Below, in pieces: positions 8,601 through 21,271 of a DNA stretch of 64,000 bases (positions are counted from its first letter, which is position 1; every line of letters starts with the position of its first letter). This DNA is from CAVRJC01 sp963721435 (GTDB lineage Bacteria > Actinomycetota > Acidimicrobiia > IMCC26256 > DASPTH01), in contig CAVRJC010000005.1 of assembly GCA_963721435.1 (NCBI GenBank), positions 310,001 through 374,000 on the forward strand, read 5' to 3'. Both the position numbers and the translations under genes were made by a program. The notes below the pieces were generated by a model. That model saw nothing but the letters and a program-made list of their open reading frames with translations, was not told the origin of the DNA and searched no databases.

Positions 8601-10087
8601 TCAACCGAGCGCGGCGCGGCGCTCGGCGACGTCGGCAAAGCTCGGGTCGGCGCGGCGGACCCGGTCGAACAGGTCGCGCGCGACCGAGAGGTTGCCGGCG
8701 CGCTCCTCGAGGTCGGCGAGCGCGTACCAGAGCCGCAGATGGTGGTCGCTCGGGTTCTTGACCACCGCGGCCCGCTTCCGGAGCGCGGCGAGTGCCTCGG
8801 GCATGCGGTCCTGGTCGGCGAGCGCGCCCGCGTAGACGATCCGACCTTCGGCCACGAGCTCGCCCGCCGGCGAGACGGCCGCGAGCTCCTGCCAGAGCTC
8901 GGCGACGCGCTTCCACTTTCGCTGCGCGCGGTAGCAGTCCATGAGCACGGGATGCTGGTCGACCGAGTCGGTGAGGCTCACGTACACCTCGAGCTCCTTG
9001 GCCGCGGCGGCGTAGTTGCCGATGCGGTACTGCGCGAGCCCCATGAGCTCACGCACGCTCGGCGAGTCGGGGACATGGTCGCGCAGCGGGCGCAGGATGC
9101 GGATCGCCTCGCGCTCGCGGTCGTGCTGGTACGCGTCGGCCGCCGCCATGAGCTGCGTGAACGCACGGTTCGCGTTGCGCCCGGCGAGGCGCCCCATCTC
9201 CTCCTGGACGTCCGCGGGCCCCGCACGACGGCGCCGGCGCCGCGACGACGGTGCCGGTGTGGTCCGACGGGTCCCGCGTTTCGCGGGCGCCGATGCCTTG
9301 CGCTGACCGACGACCCGCAACGCCGGACGCGCGGGCGCACGGCGCTCCGGTGCTTCGTCGCGGTCCCGATCCCGGTCCCGATCACGCGGCGGTCGATCCG
9401 ACCGCTCCTCGCGCCCATGATCCGATCGGCCACCCCGATCACCCCGGCCGCCCCGGTCGGGTCGGTCGCCTCGACTGCCGCGGTCCGGCCGATCGGAACG
9501 ACCGCTGCGGGGCGAGCGATCGGGTCGAGTCGCCTTGGGCGCGCGTGCCCCACGACCGGCGGTCTCGTCGTCGGTGTCCTTGCGGTAGGGCCCGAAGCCG
9601 CCTTCGGCGCGGCCGCCTTGGCGGCTGGTGCGGTCCGGAGCGCGGGTGCCGCTGTCGCCGGCCGTCCGGTCCCGCTCTTGCGCACCGCGCCCGAGCCCGG
9701 GGCGCGCGGGGGCCCCGGCTTCTTGCCCGACGACGCACGGAAGCCGCCCTCGGGCTTGCCCGGCGCACGGCCGGTCGACGATCGGCCGGCAGATGATCGT
9801 CCCGATGACGGTCGCCCGGCGGACGGACGTCCGGACGACGGCCGTCCGGTGCTCGCGCCCCGGCCCGATGTGCCTCCGGCGCCACCCCGTGCACCGCGGC
9901 GCGCGGCGGTCCACCTCGTGCGTCGCCCTTGGCGCCGCCCTTGGACCCTCCGGCCTTGGACCCCCCGGCCTTGGACCCCCCGGCCTTCGACCCCCCGGAC
10001 GGGCGCCCCTTCGAGCCACCTTTCGGCGCGCCGGAGCCAGGTCGTCCTTCTGCGAGATCGTCCTCGCCCCGGTTCGTACTTCGGCAT
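8601..10087 (-). CDS. TPR protein with disordered basic N-terminus (frame uncertain)
   Basis: The C-terminal 200 residues, from EEMGRLAGRNANRAFTQLM to the stop at 8601, are a clear TPR domain with five or more helical pairs. Upstream in the same frame is an Arg/Asp-rich stretch of repeated RSDRPDRG- and RDRDRDR-like runs, ending near 9560. Further upstream the best-looking reading moves to other frames: GGSKAGG-type repeats at 9930-10010 and GRPSSGRPSAG-type repeats at 9780-9870. The only good start is the ATG at 10087 (MPKYEPGRGR), not in frame with the TPR part. The distance 10087-8601 is 3x495+2, so two single-base insertions or one deletion would be needed. A TPR gene next to tyrS is conserved in actinobacteria. 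Start and N-terminus are tentative. Confidence 0.6.
9941..10000. repeat. Four tandem copies of a 15-bp unit
   Basis: The unit ttggaccccccggcc repeats four times with few changes. On the minus strand it encodes five-residue repeats (GGSKA in one frame). Because the unit is a multiple of three it keeps frame. It lies in the disordered N-terminal part of the TPR protein. Confidence 0.85.
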
Positions 10088-10148
10088 CGTCTTCCGTATC
10101 CGTCGATCGTTGGAGTGGTGCGGTGGTGTGGTGAGCGTATCCAGACGC

Positions 10149-10190
10149 GAAAAACGCCCCCGCTGCGGCAACGTGTGCGCAGCGGGGGCG
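10149..10190 (-). terminator. Strong intrinsic terminator of the rRNA operon
   Basis: A perfect 13-bp stem, CGCCCCCGCTGCG with CGCAGCGGGGGCG, has a 10-nt loop and is followed on the minus strand by TTTTTCGC. It lies about 10 nt after the 5S 3' end and is the best canonical terminator in the window. Confidence 0.92.
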
Positions 10191-10199
10191 TCTGAGAAA

Positions 10200-10316
10200 T
10201 CCCGGCGGCGACCTACTCTCCCAGGGAGTTACCCCCCAAGTACCATCGGCGCTGGCGGTCTTCACGACCGTGTTCGGAATGGGAACGGGTGTTTCCCCGC
10301 CGCAATTGCCACCGGA
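10200..10316 (-). rRNA. rrf: 5S ribosomal RNA
   Basis: On the minus strand the sequence contains the conserved ACCCGTTCCCATTCCGAAC and CGCCGATGGTACT blocks, and its ends pair (TCCGGTGGC with GTCGCCGCCGGGA). It is about 117 nt and lies about 95 nt after the 23S 3' end, in standard 16S-23S-5S order. It ends just before the operon terminator. The ends are estimated from pairing. Confidence 0.95.
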
Positions 10317-10540
10317 AACCTATGAAGTTGTCATCGATCAATTGCTTGATCTCGAATTGCGTGGGCTCCTCGAGAGAGCTCCAGAGCGAGCACGAGCATT
10401 TGGAAGAAAAATCCCAAGCCCTCGGCCGATTAGTACCGGTCAGCTGAACACGTCACCGTGCGTACACTTCCGGCCTATCAACCTGGTGGTCTACCAGGGG
10501 CCTTACCCGGTTAACCCGGTGGGAGATCTCATCTCGAGGC

Positions 10541-10574
<34 letters not shown>

Positions 10575-10739
10575 TTTCCGCAGGTAGCCAACCAGCCATG
10601 CCCTTGGCAGGACAACTGGCACACTAGAGCTGCGTCCGTCCCGGTCCTCTCGTACTAGGGACAGCTCCCCTCAAATCTCCTACGCCCGCAGAGGATAGGG
10701 ACCGAACTGTCTCGCGACGTTCTAAACCCAGCTCGCGTA

Positions 10740-10773
<34 letters not shown>

Positions 10774-10783
10774 GATGCTTCAC

Positions 10784-10822
<39 letters not shown>

Positions 10823-11010
10823 TGCCGTCGATGTGGACTCTTGGGCAAGATAAGCCTGTTATCCCCGGGGTACCTTTTATCCGTTAATCGACCGCGCTTC
10901 CACACGCCACGGCCGGGTCACTAAGCCCTGCTTTCGCACCTGCTCGACTTGTAGGTCTCGCAGTCAAGCTCCCTTGTGCCTTTACGCTCAACGGCTGATG
11001 GCCGACCAGC

Positions 11011-11073
<63 letters not shown>

Positions 11074-11331
11074 ACCTGACGCTGTCCCCGACCCGGATTA
11101 CGGGCCCAGGTTAGAGTCCCAATACATACAGGGTGGTATTTCAAGGTTGTCTCCACCGAAGCTGACGCCCCGGCTTCCAAGACTCCCACCTATCCTACAC
11201 AATATGAACCGAAACCCAACATCAAATTGTAGTGAAGGTCCACGGGGTCTTTCCGTCCTTCTGCGGGAAACGAGCATCTTTACTCGTACTGCAATTTCGC
11301 CGGGTCTCTGGTTGAGACAGTAGCCAAGTCG

Positions 11332-12216
<885 letters not shown>

Positions 12217-13095
12217 AGGTTCAGAGCTTCGCCTTGCGGCTAACCCTTCCCCGTAACCTTCCGGCACCGGGCAGGCGTCAGTGCGTATACGTCGTCTTGC
12301 GACTTTGCACGCACCTGTGTTTTTAGTAAACAGTCGCTTGGCCCTGGTCTCTGCGGCCTCCTCGAGCTCGGGACGCGAAGTCCTTCACTCTACTAAGGCC
12401 CCCCTTCTCCCGAAGTTACGGGGGCATTTTGCCGAGTTCCTTAACCAGAGTTCTCCCGATCGCCTTCGTATTCTCTACGTGCCCACCTGAGTCGGTTTGG
12501 GGTACGGGCACCGTGTCAACTCGCTAGAGGCTTTTCTCGGCAGCATGGGATCAGTCACTTCACCTGAAACGGTTCGGCATCGCATCTCGGCGTTGATGCC
12601 CGACGGATTTGCCTATCGGACCGCCTACCTGCTTACCCCGGGTACAACCAGCGCCCGGTAGACCTACCCTCCTGCGTCCCCCCATCGCTACCCGTCGTGA
12701 AGTGGGTCGGCTCGGCCCGAAGGCCATCCCCTTAGCAACCCCACTTGGGTTGGGCGCGGACACGGTGGTACAGGAATATCAACCTGTTGTGCATCGACTA
12801 CGCCTTTCGGCCTCGCCTTAGCTCCCGACTAACCCTGGGCGGATGAGCCTTCCCCAGGAACCCTTGGGCATTCGGCGGAGGGGTTCCTCCCCCCTCGTTC
12901 GCTACTCATACCTGCATTCGCACTCGACCACGCTCCACGACCGCTCACGCGACCGCTTCACGGCTGAGATCGACGCTCCCCTACCCATCACGTGATCCGA
13001 AGATCACACAATGACGCAGCTTCGGCTCTGTACTTGAGCCCCGTTACATTGTCGGCGCAGGATCACTCGACCAGTGAGCTGTTACGCACTCTTTT

Positions 13096-13133
<38 letters not shown>

Positions 13134-14316
13134 GGCAATCCCACATCCTTTACCACTGAGTACAGAATTTGGGGCCTTAGCTGGCGTTCTGGGCTGTTTC
13201 CCTCTCGACTATGAAGCTTATCCCCCATAGTCTCACTGCCGTGCTCTGGAGTATCGGCATTCGGAGTTTGGCTGATTTCGGTAAGCTTGTAGGCCCCCTA
13301 GACCATCCAGTGCTCTACCTCCGATACTGAACGCACGACGCTGCACCTAAATGCATTTCGGGGAGAACCAGCTATCACCGAGTTTGTTTGGCCTTTCACC
13401 CCTAACCACAGGTCATCCCCCAAGTTTTCAACCTTGGTGGGTTCGGTCCTCCACGAGGTCTTACCCTCGCTTCAACCTGCCCATGGATAGATCACTCGGC
13501 TTCGGGTCTACCGCCCGCGACTGAACGCCCTGTTCAGACTCGCTTTCGCTCCGGCTCCCCCTCTCGGGTTAACCTCGCCACGAACGGTAACTCGCAGGCT
13601 CATTCTTCAAAAGGCACGCCATCACGGACCGCCGGACCAAAGTCCGACGACGACGCTTTGACGGCTTGTAAGCCAACGGTTTCAGGTTCTATTTCACTCC
13701 CCTCCCGGGGTTCTTTTCACCCTTCCCTCACGGTACTCGTGCACTATCGGTCGCCAGATTGTACTTAGCCTTACGAGGTGGTCCTCGCAGATTCACGCGG
13801 GCTTTCCCGGATCCCGCGTTACTCGGGAACACCACTTGGAGGTCGATGACTTTCGCGTACGGGGCTCTTACCCTCTACGGCGCGAGGTTCCACAACGCTT
13901 CCGCTAGTGATCGACTTTGTAACTCCATGAAAGCACTGCCGTACTTTCGGGTGGGTCCCACGACCCCGCTGCAGCATCGCCGGCAGGCTGTACCACTGCA
14001 ACGGTTTAGGCTCGTCCCGTTTCGCTCGCCGCTACTCAGGGAGTCACGGTTGTTTTCTTTTCCTCGGGGTAATGAGATGTTTCAGTTCCCCCGGTTCCCT
14101 CCGCTGACCCTATGTGTTCAGGTCAGGGTGACTGGGCATGACCCCAGCCGGGTTTCCCCATTCGGATATCCACGGATCAAAGCTTGATAGGCAGCTAACC
14201 GTGGCTTATCGCAGCCGTCCACGTCCTTCATCGGCATCTGGCGCCAAGGCATCCACCGTTGGCTCTTTGTAGCTTGGGAGTATTTCTTCTTGTACTAAAA
14301 GATGCTCGTGCTCGCT

Positions 14317-14335
14317 CTGCAGTTCTCAAAGGGCA
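14317..14335 (-). promoter_or_regulatory. boxA-like antitermination element before 23S
   Basis: On the minus strand the sequence reads CTGCCCTTTGAGAACTGCAG, close to the actinobacterial pre-23S element with its TTTGAGAACT core. It lies about 40 nt upstream of 23S. NusB/NusE-dependent antitermination is expected by analogy with other rRNA operons. Confidence 0.55.
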
Positions 14336-14479
14336 GATCGGTACGGCGAACCCACGACGCAGGCATGTTGCCGGCCTCGTGGGGAGCTCGTACCGGGATG
14401 CAGCACACGCCCACCTGCAATGAGGTGGGGGGCCGCACTTCCCTGGGAAATGGCCGGACGCGCCGAAGCGCGAGCCAGC

Positions 14480-14506
14480 GACTCCCTCAAAACGGAATAG
14501 TGACGT
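14480..14506 (-). other. 3' arm of the 16S precursor processing stem
   Basis: The plus strand here reads CGACTCCCTCAAAACGGAATAGTGACG in short blocks. The transcript (minus strand) is therefore the complement of the element at 16341-16367 upstream of 16S. Seventeen consecutive bases, AAAACGGAATAGTGACG, are identical between the inverted copies. The two arms would pair and enclose the whole 16S, the normal RNase III processing structure. Confidence 0.75.
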
Positions 14507-14655
14507 CAGGCGACTCGGGGCTCTCGGTGGTGCCCGCTTTGCGAACCCGAAGGTTCGACGCGAGGGTCGAGAGATCACCCATGTGCCAACTAACCAGTGC
14601 TCGACGTGGGAGCTCCCCGATCTCGATGACGAACCTCGAGACCGAGCAGTGTGCT

Positions 14656-16179
<1,524 letters not shown>

Positions 16180-16340
16180 GATCTCGACCTCGCCGGCGAA
16201 CCGGTTCGGCCTTTGATCGGAGAGCTGCCGGATCCGCCCACTGAGGTCGGTTCCGGCAACTTGCACGACGGCCCCCGAGGGGGTCTCGCCGTGCGGAATA
16301 ACAGGTGACGTGTCTCGCGACACGCCCGCACTGGCTTTTG

Positions 16341-16367
16341 GCGTCACTATTCCGTTTTCAAGGAGCC
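16341..16367 (-). other. 5' arm of the 16S precursor processing stem
   Basis: The minus strand reads CGGCTCCTTGAAAACGG then AATAGTGACGC. This is the inverted partner of 14480-14506. Its TTGAAAACGG part also resembles actinobacterial pre-16S leader elements. Confidence 0.75.
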
Positions 16368-16528
16368 GCATGCTCAACACGGCCCCCGGAGGGACTCGCG
16401 CAAAGCTGACACTCACTGCCTCGCATCAGATCGCATCGATCGGGCCACCGCACACGAGAGGCGCAGTGGTGCCGGCGAGAAGCGTCCGTGTCAATCCCGT
16501 CCAGTGCAGCGCACCGGGCGGGCTGGTC

Positions 16529-16557
16529 ACTGTACGCGCCGCGGCGCCGGTCTGCAA
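16529..16557 (-). promoter_or_regulatory. Candidate rRNA operon promoter
   Basis: On the minus strand TTGCAG (16557-16552) and TACAGT (16534-16529) are separated by exactly 17 bp, a good fit to a housekeeping sigma factor promoter. Transcription would start near 16522 and give a leader of about 340 nt before 16S. Confidence 0.5.
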
Positions 16558-16603
16558 GCCGGAACCCGGCCTTTTCACGGGAATCCCGGGAATTCCGGCC
16601 CGC

Positions 16604-16825
16604 TCATTCGATCGAGCGCGTCCCCCACTCCCGGATCGCCTCGTGCCGAGCCTGCGAAGTGGCATCGGGTGCCGCCGGCGTACCGTTCCCGTCGTCGACC
16701 TGCGCGGCCGCGAGCGCGCGGAGGGCCCGGTTCCGGTCGACGACCCGCGCCACGGCGGCCGCGTCGGGGGACGCGCTGTTCTCGTACCACTCGATGAGCG
16801 CCTGCTTCGTCGCCTTGGCGTCCAT
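16604..16825 (-). CDS. Small hypothetical protein (73 aa)
   Basis: Starts with ATG at 16825, 4 nt after the stop of the Tat-exported protein gene. The protein has a helical, charged N-terminal half (ALIEWYENSASPDAAAVARV) and a polar C-terminal half, with no signal peptide or membrane segment. I do not recognise a family. The tight spacing suggests it is co-transcribed with the exported protein. It ends upstream of the rrn promoter, so its transcript would run toward the rRNA operon. Confidence 0.5.
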   Translation of the reverse strand: MDAKATKQALIEWYENSASPDAAAVARVVDRNRALRALAAAQVDDGNGTPAAPDATSQARHEAIREWGTRSIE

Positions 16826-16829
16826 GGGC

Positions 16830-17702
16830 TCAGATCACCCACAGGCCGGTGACGTCGATGAGGAAGTCGGTGGTGCCCTGGCCGCCGGCGTGAATCCGCA
16901 CGTTGCCGGTGGCGTTGTCGGCGGCGGTGGCGACGCCGTTGGCGGTGATCTGCCCGTTCGTGAACCAGTTGATGCTCGAAAACGGTGACGAGGGGTCCCA
17001 CACCTCGTCGGCGGCGAACATGGCCAGGAACCCTGCTCCCGTCGTGGCCACCACGGTCAGGTTCACGAAGATCGCGAGCACGTTCGACCCCGGGACCAGG
17101 ATGTGGACGTCGCGCTCCTGCCCGATGTTGCCGTTGATGCTCCCCTTGACGCCGGTCGCCGGCGGTGCGCCGGACCGCGAGTCGTACGCCCGGATCGGCG
17201 GCGACACGGGGAGGAAGGCGGCGGTGAGCGAGACCGGGTGGAGTCCGGTGTCGGCGCCGGCGCCGTTCTCGAGCGCGTACCAGAGGATGTCGTTGTTGTC
17301 GGTGACCAGGGAACCGGCCTGGAAGACGTGCGAGTCGTTGGTGTCGAGCAGGTCGAGCGAGTTCGGCGTGAGCTTCAGCTGGGCACCCACGTTGGCGCGG
17401 CCCTCGATACCGACCGCGTTGCTCGTGTCGTGCTGGCCGACGAGACTCACGTCGCCGTTGCCGTTCAGTGCGAGGAACTGCGAGCCGGTGAGCTTCGTGG
17501 TGGTGGTACCAGTGTTGTTCGCGTCGTTGGCACTGCCGATCTTGATCGTGTCGTTGTCGGCCGCCGCGGCGGGCCGTGCGATTGCCGCCGCGCCCGCAGC
17601 CGCCACCGCGGCCGTGATGGCTCCCCGACGGAGAAAGCGCCGGCGGTCGACGCCGGTGCTTTCCGCATCGTCCTGCCCGACACCCTCGTCGACCTGCGCC
17701 AT
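16830..17702 (-). CDS. Tat-exported cell-surface protein of unknown function
   Basis: 290 aa from the ATG at 17702. A twin-arginine signal covers residues 18-50: DRRRFLRRG followed by the hydrophobic AITAAVAAAGAAAIA and an ARPAAAAD cleavage region. The mature part begins NDTIKIGSANDANN-like and is Thr/Asn/Gly-rich, pointing to a beta-structured surface protein. The C-terminal half includes IRAYDSRSG near 170 and ends SSINWFTNG...TTDFLIDVTGLWVI. I recall this pattern (YDSR; INWF; TDFLIDV) from secreted proteins of Acidimicrobiia and related actinobacteria; no enzyme motif is visible. It sits between the rrn operon and tyrS, a place where mycobacteria carry the lipoprotein gene lprJ. Confidence 0.7.
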   Translation of the reverse strand: MAQVDEGVGQDDAESTGVDRRRFLRRGAITAAVAAAGAAAIARPAAAADNDTIKIGSANDANNTGTTTTKLTGSQFLALNGNGDVSLVGQHDTSNAVGIEGRANVGAQLKLTPNSLDLLDTNDSHVFQAGSLVTDNNDILWYALENGAGADTGLHPVSLTAAFLPVSPPIRAYDSRSGAPPATGVKGSINGNIGQERDVHILVPGSNVLAIFVNLTVVATTGAGFLAMFAADEVWDPSSPFSSINWFTNGQITANGVATAADNATGNVRIHAGGQGTTDFLIDVTGLWVI

Positions 17703-17785
17703 CACGTCTCCTGCTCGTCGAACATCCGGCAAAGGGCCCGACGCGCGGCGGACCGCACGTCCGGCGCAGGATAATCTCCTCGGCC

Positions 17786-18007
17786 ATGGGCCGAGCCGGA
17801 TCCAAGAGCCGCAAGACGCACAAGAAGCCACAGCACCTCCCGAAGGTCGGCACTGCGCAGGCGGAGCACTACGAGCAGCAGCACGAACGCCGCGCGGTCA
17901 TGGAGAACTTCGGCGTGCACAAGAAGGGCGTCGGCTACTGGATCGCCGCCGTCGTCGCCGTCCTGATCGTGGTGATCGGCATGATCACCTGGATCGCCGT
18001 CACGTAG
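17786..18007 (+). CDS. Small single-pass membrane protein (73 aa)
   Basis: Plus-strand gene divergent from the Tat-exported protein gene. It has a very basic N-terminus (GRAGSKSRKTHKKPQHLPK), a middle HYEQQHERRAV segment, and one C-terminal membrane helix (GYWIAAVVAVLIVVIGMITWIAV, residues about 50-72 in short blocks). The predicted topology is N-in by the positive-inside rule. I do not recognise a family. The coding look and codon use are good. It converges on tyrS with a gap of about 30 bp. Confidence 0.65.
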   Translation: MGRAGSKSRKTHKKPQHLPKVGTAQAEHYEQQHERRAVMENFGVHKKGVGYWIAAVVAVLIVVIGMITWIAVT

Positions 18008-18037
18008 CTCGACGCCAGGGCGGTCGAGCGACCCGCG

Positions 18038-19261
18038 CTACGCGCGGAGCCGGGCCCAGTTCCTCCGGCCGAGCTGGAGGAGCTTGCCGTCGAAGTCGGC
18101 GGCGCTCAACGCGAGGTCGGGATCTGCGATGACGTTGCCGTCGATGCGAACACCGCCCTGCTCGATCTTGCGCCGGCCTTCCTTGTTGGACGGCACCGCG
18201 GTCGGGAACGCGAGCGCGAGCAGCCGGGCCACGCGCACGCGACCGTCGGTGAGCTCCGACGGGTCGACGGCGAACTCGGCGACCTCCTCCGGGACGGCGT
18301 GGTCGCGGAAGACACGGTCGAACTCCGCTTCGGCCTCGGCGCCCGCGCCGTCGCCGTGGTACAGGTCGACGACCGTGCGCGCGAGCAGGCGCTTGCCGTC
18401 GACGGGCGCGAGCGCACCCGACGACAGCGCGCCGGTGACCTCGTCGATGCGGTCGGGATGCCAACCGGTGGTGAGCGTGAGGTAGCGCGGCATGAGCGCG
18501 TCGGGGACGCGCATGAGCTTGCCGAACTGCTCCCCCGGCGGCTCGGCGATGCCGATGTAGTTACCGAGCGACTTCGACATCTTCTGCACCCCGTCGGTGC
18601 CCTCGAGCAACGGCGTGGTGAGCACCACCTGCCCCTCCTGGCCAACCTGTTCCTGGAAGTGCCGGCCGACGAGGTTGTTGAAGAGCTGGTCGGTGCCGCC
18701 GAGCTCGACGTCGGACTCGACCATCACGGAGTCCCAGCCCTGGAGCAGCGGGTACAGCAGCTCCATCACCGAGATCGGCACGCCGTCGCGGAGGCGACGC
18801 GAGAAGTCGTCACGTTCCAACATGCGGGCGACGGTGGTGCGCGACGCGAGGCGCAGGACGTCTTCGATGCCCATGGTGCCGAGCCACTCGGAGTTGCGGC
18901 GGATCTCGAGGTTGTCGGGCAGGAGGATGTTGCCGACCTGCTCGATGTAGGTGACGGCGTGGCCGTCGACGTCTTCCTTGGTGAGACGCGGGCGCGTGGC
19001 CGACTTACCCGACGGGTCGCCCACCTGGGCGGTGAAGTCCCCGATGATGAGCACCGCGACGTGACCCAGCTCCTGGAACTGGCGGAGCTTGCGGAGCACG
19101 ACTGCGAACCCGAGGTGGATGTCGGAGGCGGTGGGGTCGATGCCGAGCTTGGCCCGCAGCGGGCGGCCGGCCGCGAGCTTGCGCCGCAGATCGGCCTCGG
19201 TGATGAGGTCGACCGCGCCGGTGCTGAGGATACGGAATTGTTCGTCGACGCTGACGGCCAT
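18038..19261 (-). CDS. tyrS: Tyrosyl-tRNA synthetase
   Basis: 407 aa class I synthetase. The HIGH-like motif is DIHLGFAVVLRKL near 47-59. The family GGTDQLFNNLVGR lies near 190, and the KMSKS motif appears as VQKMSKSLGNYIG near 235. The C-terminus has an S4-type RNA-binding domain (NKEGRRKIEQGGVRIDGNVI). It charges tRNA-Tyr. It lies 12 nt downstream of the mpg stop, the same mpg-tyrS order as in mycobacteria. No T-box leader is visible. Complete and uninterrupted. Confidence 0.96.
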   Translation of the reverse strand: MAVSVDEQFRILSTGAVDLITEADLRRKLAAGRPLRAKLGIDPTASDIHLGFAVVLRKLRQFQELGHVAVLIIGDFTAQVGDPSGKSATRPRLTKEDVDGHAVTYIEQVGNILLPDNLEIRRNSEWLGTMGIEDVLRLASRTTVARMLERDDFSRRLRDGVPISVMELLYPLLQGWDSVMVESDVELGGTDQLFNNLVGRHFQEQVGQEGQVVLTTPLLEGTDGVQKMSKSLGNYIGIAEPPGEQFGKLMRVPDALMPRYLTLTTGWHPDRIDEVTGALSSGALAPVDGKRLLARTVVDLYHGDGAGAEAEAEFDRVFRDHAVPEEVAEFAVDPSELTDGRVRVARLLALAFPTAVPSNKEGRRKIEQGGVRIDGNVIADPDLALSAADFDGKLLQLGRRNWARLRA

Positions 19262-19273
19262 GACGCAGGAACG

Positions 19274-19891
19274 CTACCCGGCAGTCCCCCGTCGATCCCG
19301 GCTGATACGAGGATCGCCGGGGACGCAGTAGCGCCACTCGAAGTCGTCGCCGCGACCGGGTGACAGGCCGATGCGCGTGGTCACGAGAGGATCGGTCGGC
19401 GGTGGCATGCCGTCATCGACGATGCGGAGCGAACCACGGGCGACCGTGAGGTCGGTGCCGTCGTGGGTGCCGGTGATCGCGAACGCCTGGCACAGCTTTG
19501 CGGGACCCGACAGGAGATCTCGGTCGCGGCGGGCCTTCACCCGCCGGGTGCGCATGAGCTCGATCCCGCGGACGGGTGTCGCGGCTCGCAAGAGCACAGC
19601 ACTGCCCTCCACACGCTCGCCCGCGACGACGTTCGCGCACCAGTGCATCCCGTAGGTGAAATACACGTACAGATGGCCGGGTGGCCCGAACATGGTGGCG
19701 TTGCGCTTGGTCATCCCTCGGAACGCATGACTTCCGGGATCCTCAGCGCCGCGGTACGCCTCGACCTCGACGATGCGCGCACTCAACACCTCGCCCGTGG
19801 CGTCGCGTGCCACCAACAGCTTGTGCAGCAGTGCTCGCGCGAGGTCCCGTGCGTCCCGCTCGTAGAACGACCGCGGGAGTGTGCGGCTCAA
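19274..19891 (-). CDS. mpg: 3-methyladenine DNA glycosylase (AAG/Mpg family)
   Basis: Base-excision repair glycosylase of the AAG type, about 205 aa. Conserved blocks include PRSFYERDARDLARALL at the start and RIVEVEAYRGAEDPGSHAF with the catalytic Glu. GPPGHLYVYFTYGMHWCANV and LLSGPAKLCQAFAIT follow. I place the start at a TTG at 19891 that overlaps the argH stop as TTGA, because the protein must begin shortly before PRSFYER and no ATG or GTG is available there. The frame stays open far upstream, but that part is antisense-like argH shadow. It directly follows argH and precedes tyrS. Confidence 0.88.
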   Translation of the reverse strand: MSRTLPRSFYERDARDLARALLHKLLVARDATGEVLSARIVEVEAYRGAEDPGSHAFRGMTKRNATMFGPPGHLYVYFTYGMHWCANVVAGERVEGSAVLLRAATPVRGIELMRTRRVKARRDRDLLSGPAKLCQAFAITGTHDGTDLTVARGSLRIVDDGMPPPTDPLVTTRIGLSPGRGDDFEWRYCVPGDPRISRDRRGTAG

Positions 19892-21271
19892 CCGAGCCAG
19901 AGGGCCTGGTCGGCGAGACGCGCGCGCGCGGCATCGAGCTGCGCCGCGACGGGCGCGGGGCCGGCACCGCCCGGCGTCGTGCGCCGGAGCACCGCGGCAC
20001 CGGGCTCGAGCAACGCGAGCGCGTCGGGCCCGAGGTCGGGATCGGTGAGCACGAGCTCCTCGAGGCCGACCCCGCGCTCCGTCGAGCTCCGCACCATGGC
20101 ACCGACGCGCGCGTGCGCCTCCCGGAACGGCACGCCCTTCTCCACCAGCCACTCGGCGAGATCGGTGGCGGACGACGTGGCGGTGTCGGCCGCGGCCCGC
20201 ATGCGAGCTTCGTCGACCTCCGCGGTCGCGAGCAGCCCGGCGACCGCCCGCAGCGCGAGCCGGTGTTGGTCGAGCGCGTCGAACAACGGCTCCTTGTCTT
20301 CCTGGAGGTCCCGGTTGTACGCCAGTGGCAGGCCCTTGAGCGTGGCCAGCAGTCCCGTGAGCTCGCCGATCAGGCGGCCGGCCTTCCCGCGGGCGAGCTC
20401 GGCGATGTCGGGGTTCTTCTTCTGCGGCAGCATCGACGAACCGGTGCTGTACGCGTCGGCGAGGCGCAGGAAGCCGAATTCCTCGGTCGACCACAGCACG
20501 ATCTCCTCGCCGAGCCGCGACAGGTGCACCTGGCCCAACGTGGCGACGAACAAGGCTTCAGCGACGAAGTCGCGGTCCGACACCGCGTCGAGCGAGTTGT
20601 CGAAGCGCGCTGCGAACCCGAGCGCAGTCGCGACGCTGTCGGGATCGAGCGGCAAGCTGGAGCCCGCGAGCGCACCTGCGCCCAACGGCGACACGTCGGC
20701 ACGCGCCAACGCGTCGCGCCAGCGGTCGACGTCGCGGGCGAACGCCCAGAAGTGCGCGAGGAAGTGGTGTGCGAGCAGCACGGGTTGCGCTCGCTGCAGA
20801 TGGGTGTAGCCCGGGAGTGACGCGTCTCCTGCCGCGACCGCGCGGTCGAGGAGGACGACTTGCAGCGCGTGCACCGAACGGGCGACGTCGAGCCCCTCCC
20901 GCCGCACGAAGAGGCGAAGTGCGGTCGCGACCTGGTCGTTGCGACTCCGACCGGTGTGCAGCTTCGCACCGGCGTCGCCCGCGAGCTCGGTGACGCGACG
21001 TTCGATCGCGGTGTGGATGTCTTCGTCGGTCGGTGCGAACTCGAACGTGCCCTCGGTGATCTCGTGCTCGGTCCGATCGAGGGCGGCGAGCACGAGCGCG
21101 CCTTCCTCGTCGGTGAGCAGCCTGACGCGCACGAGCATCTCCACGTCCGCAGCGCGAGCCCGCGATGTCGTCGACCGCGAGACGCGCGTCGAACGAGAGG
21201 CTCTCGGTGAACGCGAGCAGCTCGTCGGCCGGTCCCTCGCCGAAGCGGCCGTGCCACAGGGGCTTGTTCAT
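19888..21271 (-). CDS. argH: Argininosuccinate lyase (frameshifted)
   Basis: Last enzyme of arginine synthesis: argininosuccinate to arginine and fumarate. The N-terminus MNKPLWHGRFGEGPADELL starts at ATG 21271, overlapping the argG stop as ATGA. This frame carries to VDDIAGSR; the next frame continues with DVEMLVRVRLLTDEE to the end. The break lies at about 21151 and fits one extra base. The total length 1384 = 3x461+1 agrees. The fumarase/lyase signature GSSMLPQKKNPD lies near residue 285. Repaired length of about 461 aa is normal. The break is likely a sequence error. Confidence 0.92.

Larger units (their letters stand above)
16180..16603 (-). other. rRNA operon leader and upstream region, no gene seen
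   Basis: Between the 16S 5' end and the small ORF at 16604 I see no convincing coding sequence. The region holds the rrn promoter candidate (16529-16557), an isolated -35-like TTGACA at 16494-16489 without a good -10, and the 5' arm of the processing stem (16341-16367). Confidence 0.7.

Noticed and set aside
9941..10000. Tandem 15-bp units as a CRISPR array
   Set aside because: Units are directly adjacent without spacers and encode amino-acid repeats.
16489..16494. TTGACA as the rrn -35 element
   Set aside because: No acceptable -10 lies 16-19 bp downstream; the pair at 16557/16534 fits better.
19274..20494. Long fusion of a DNA glycosylase with an upstream domain
   Set aside because: The part above 19891 is the wrong frame of argH and has Arg/Ala-rich shadow composition.
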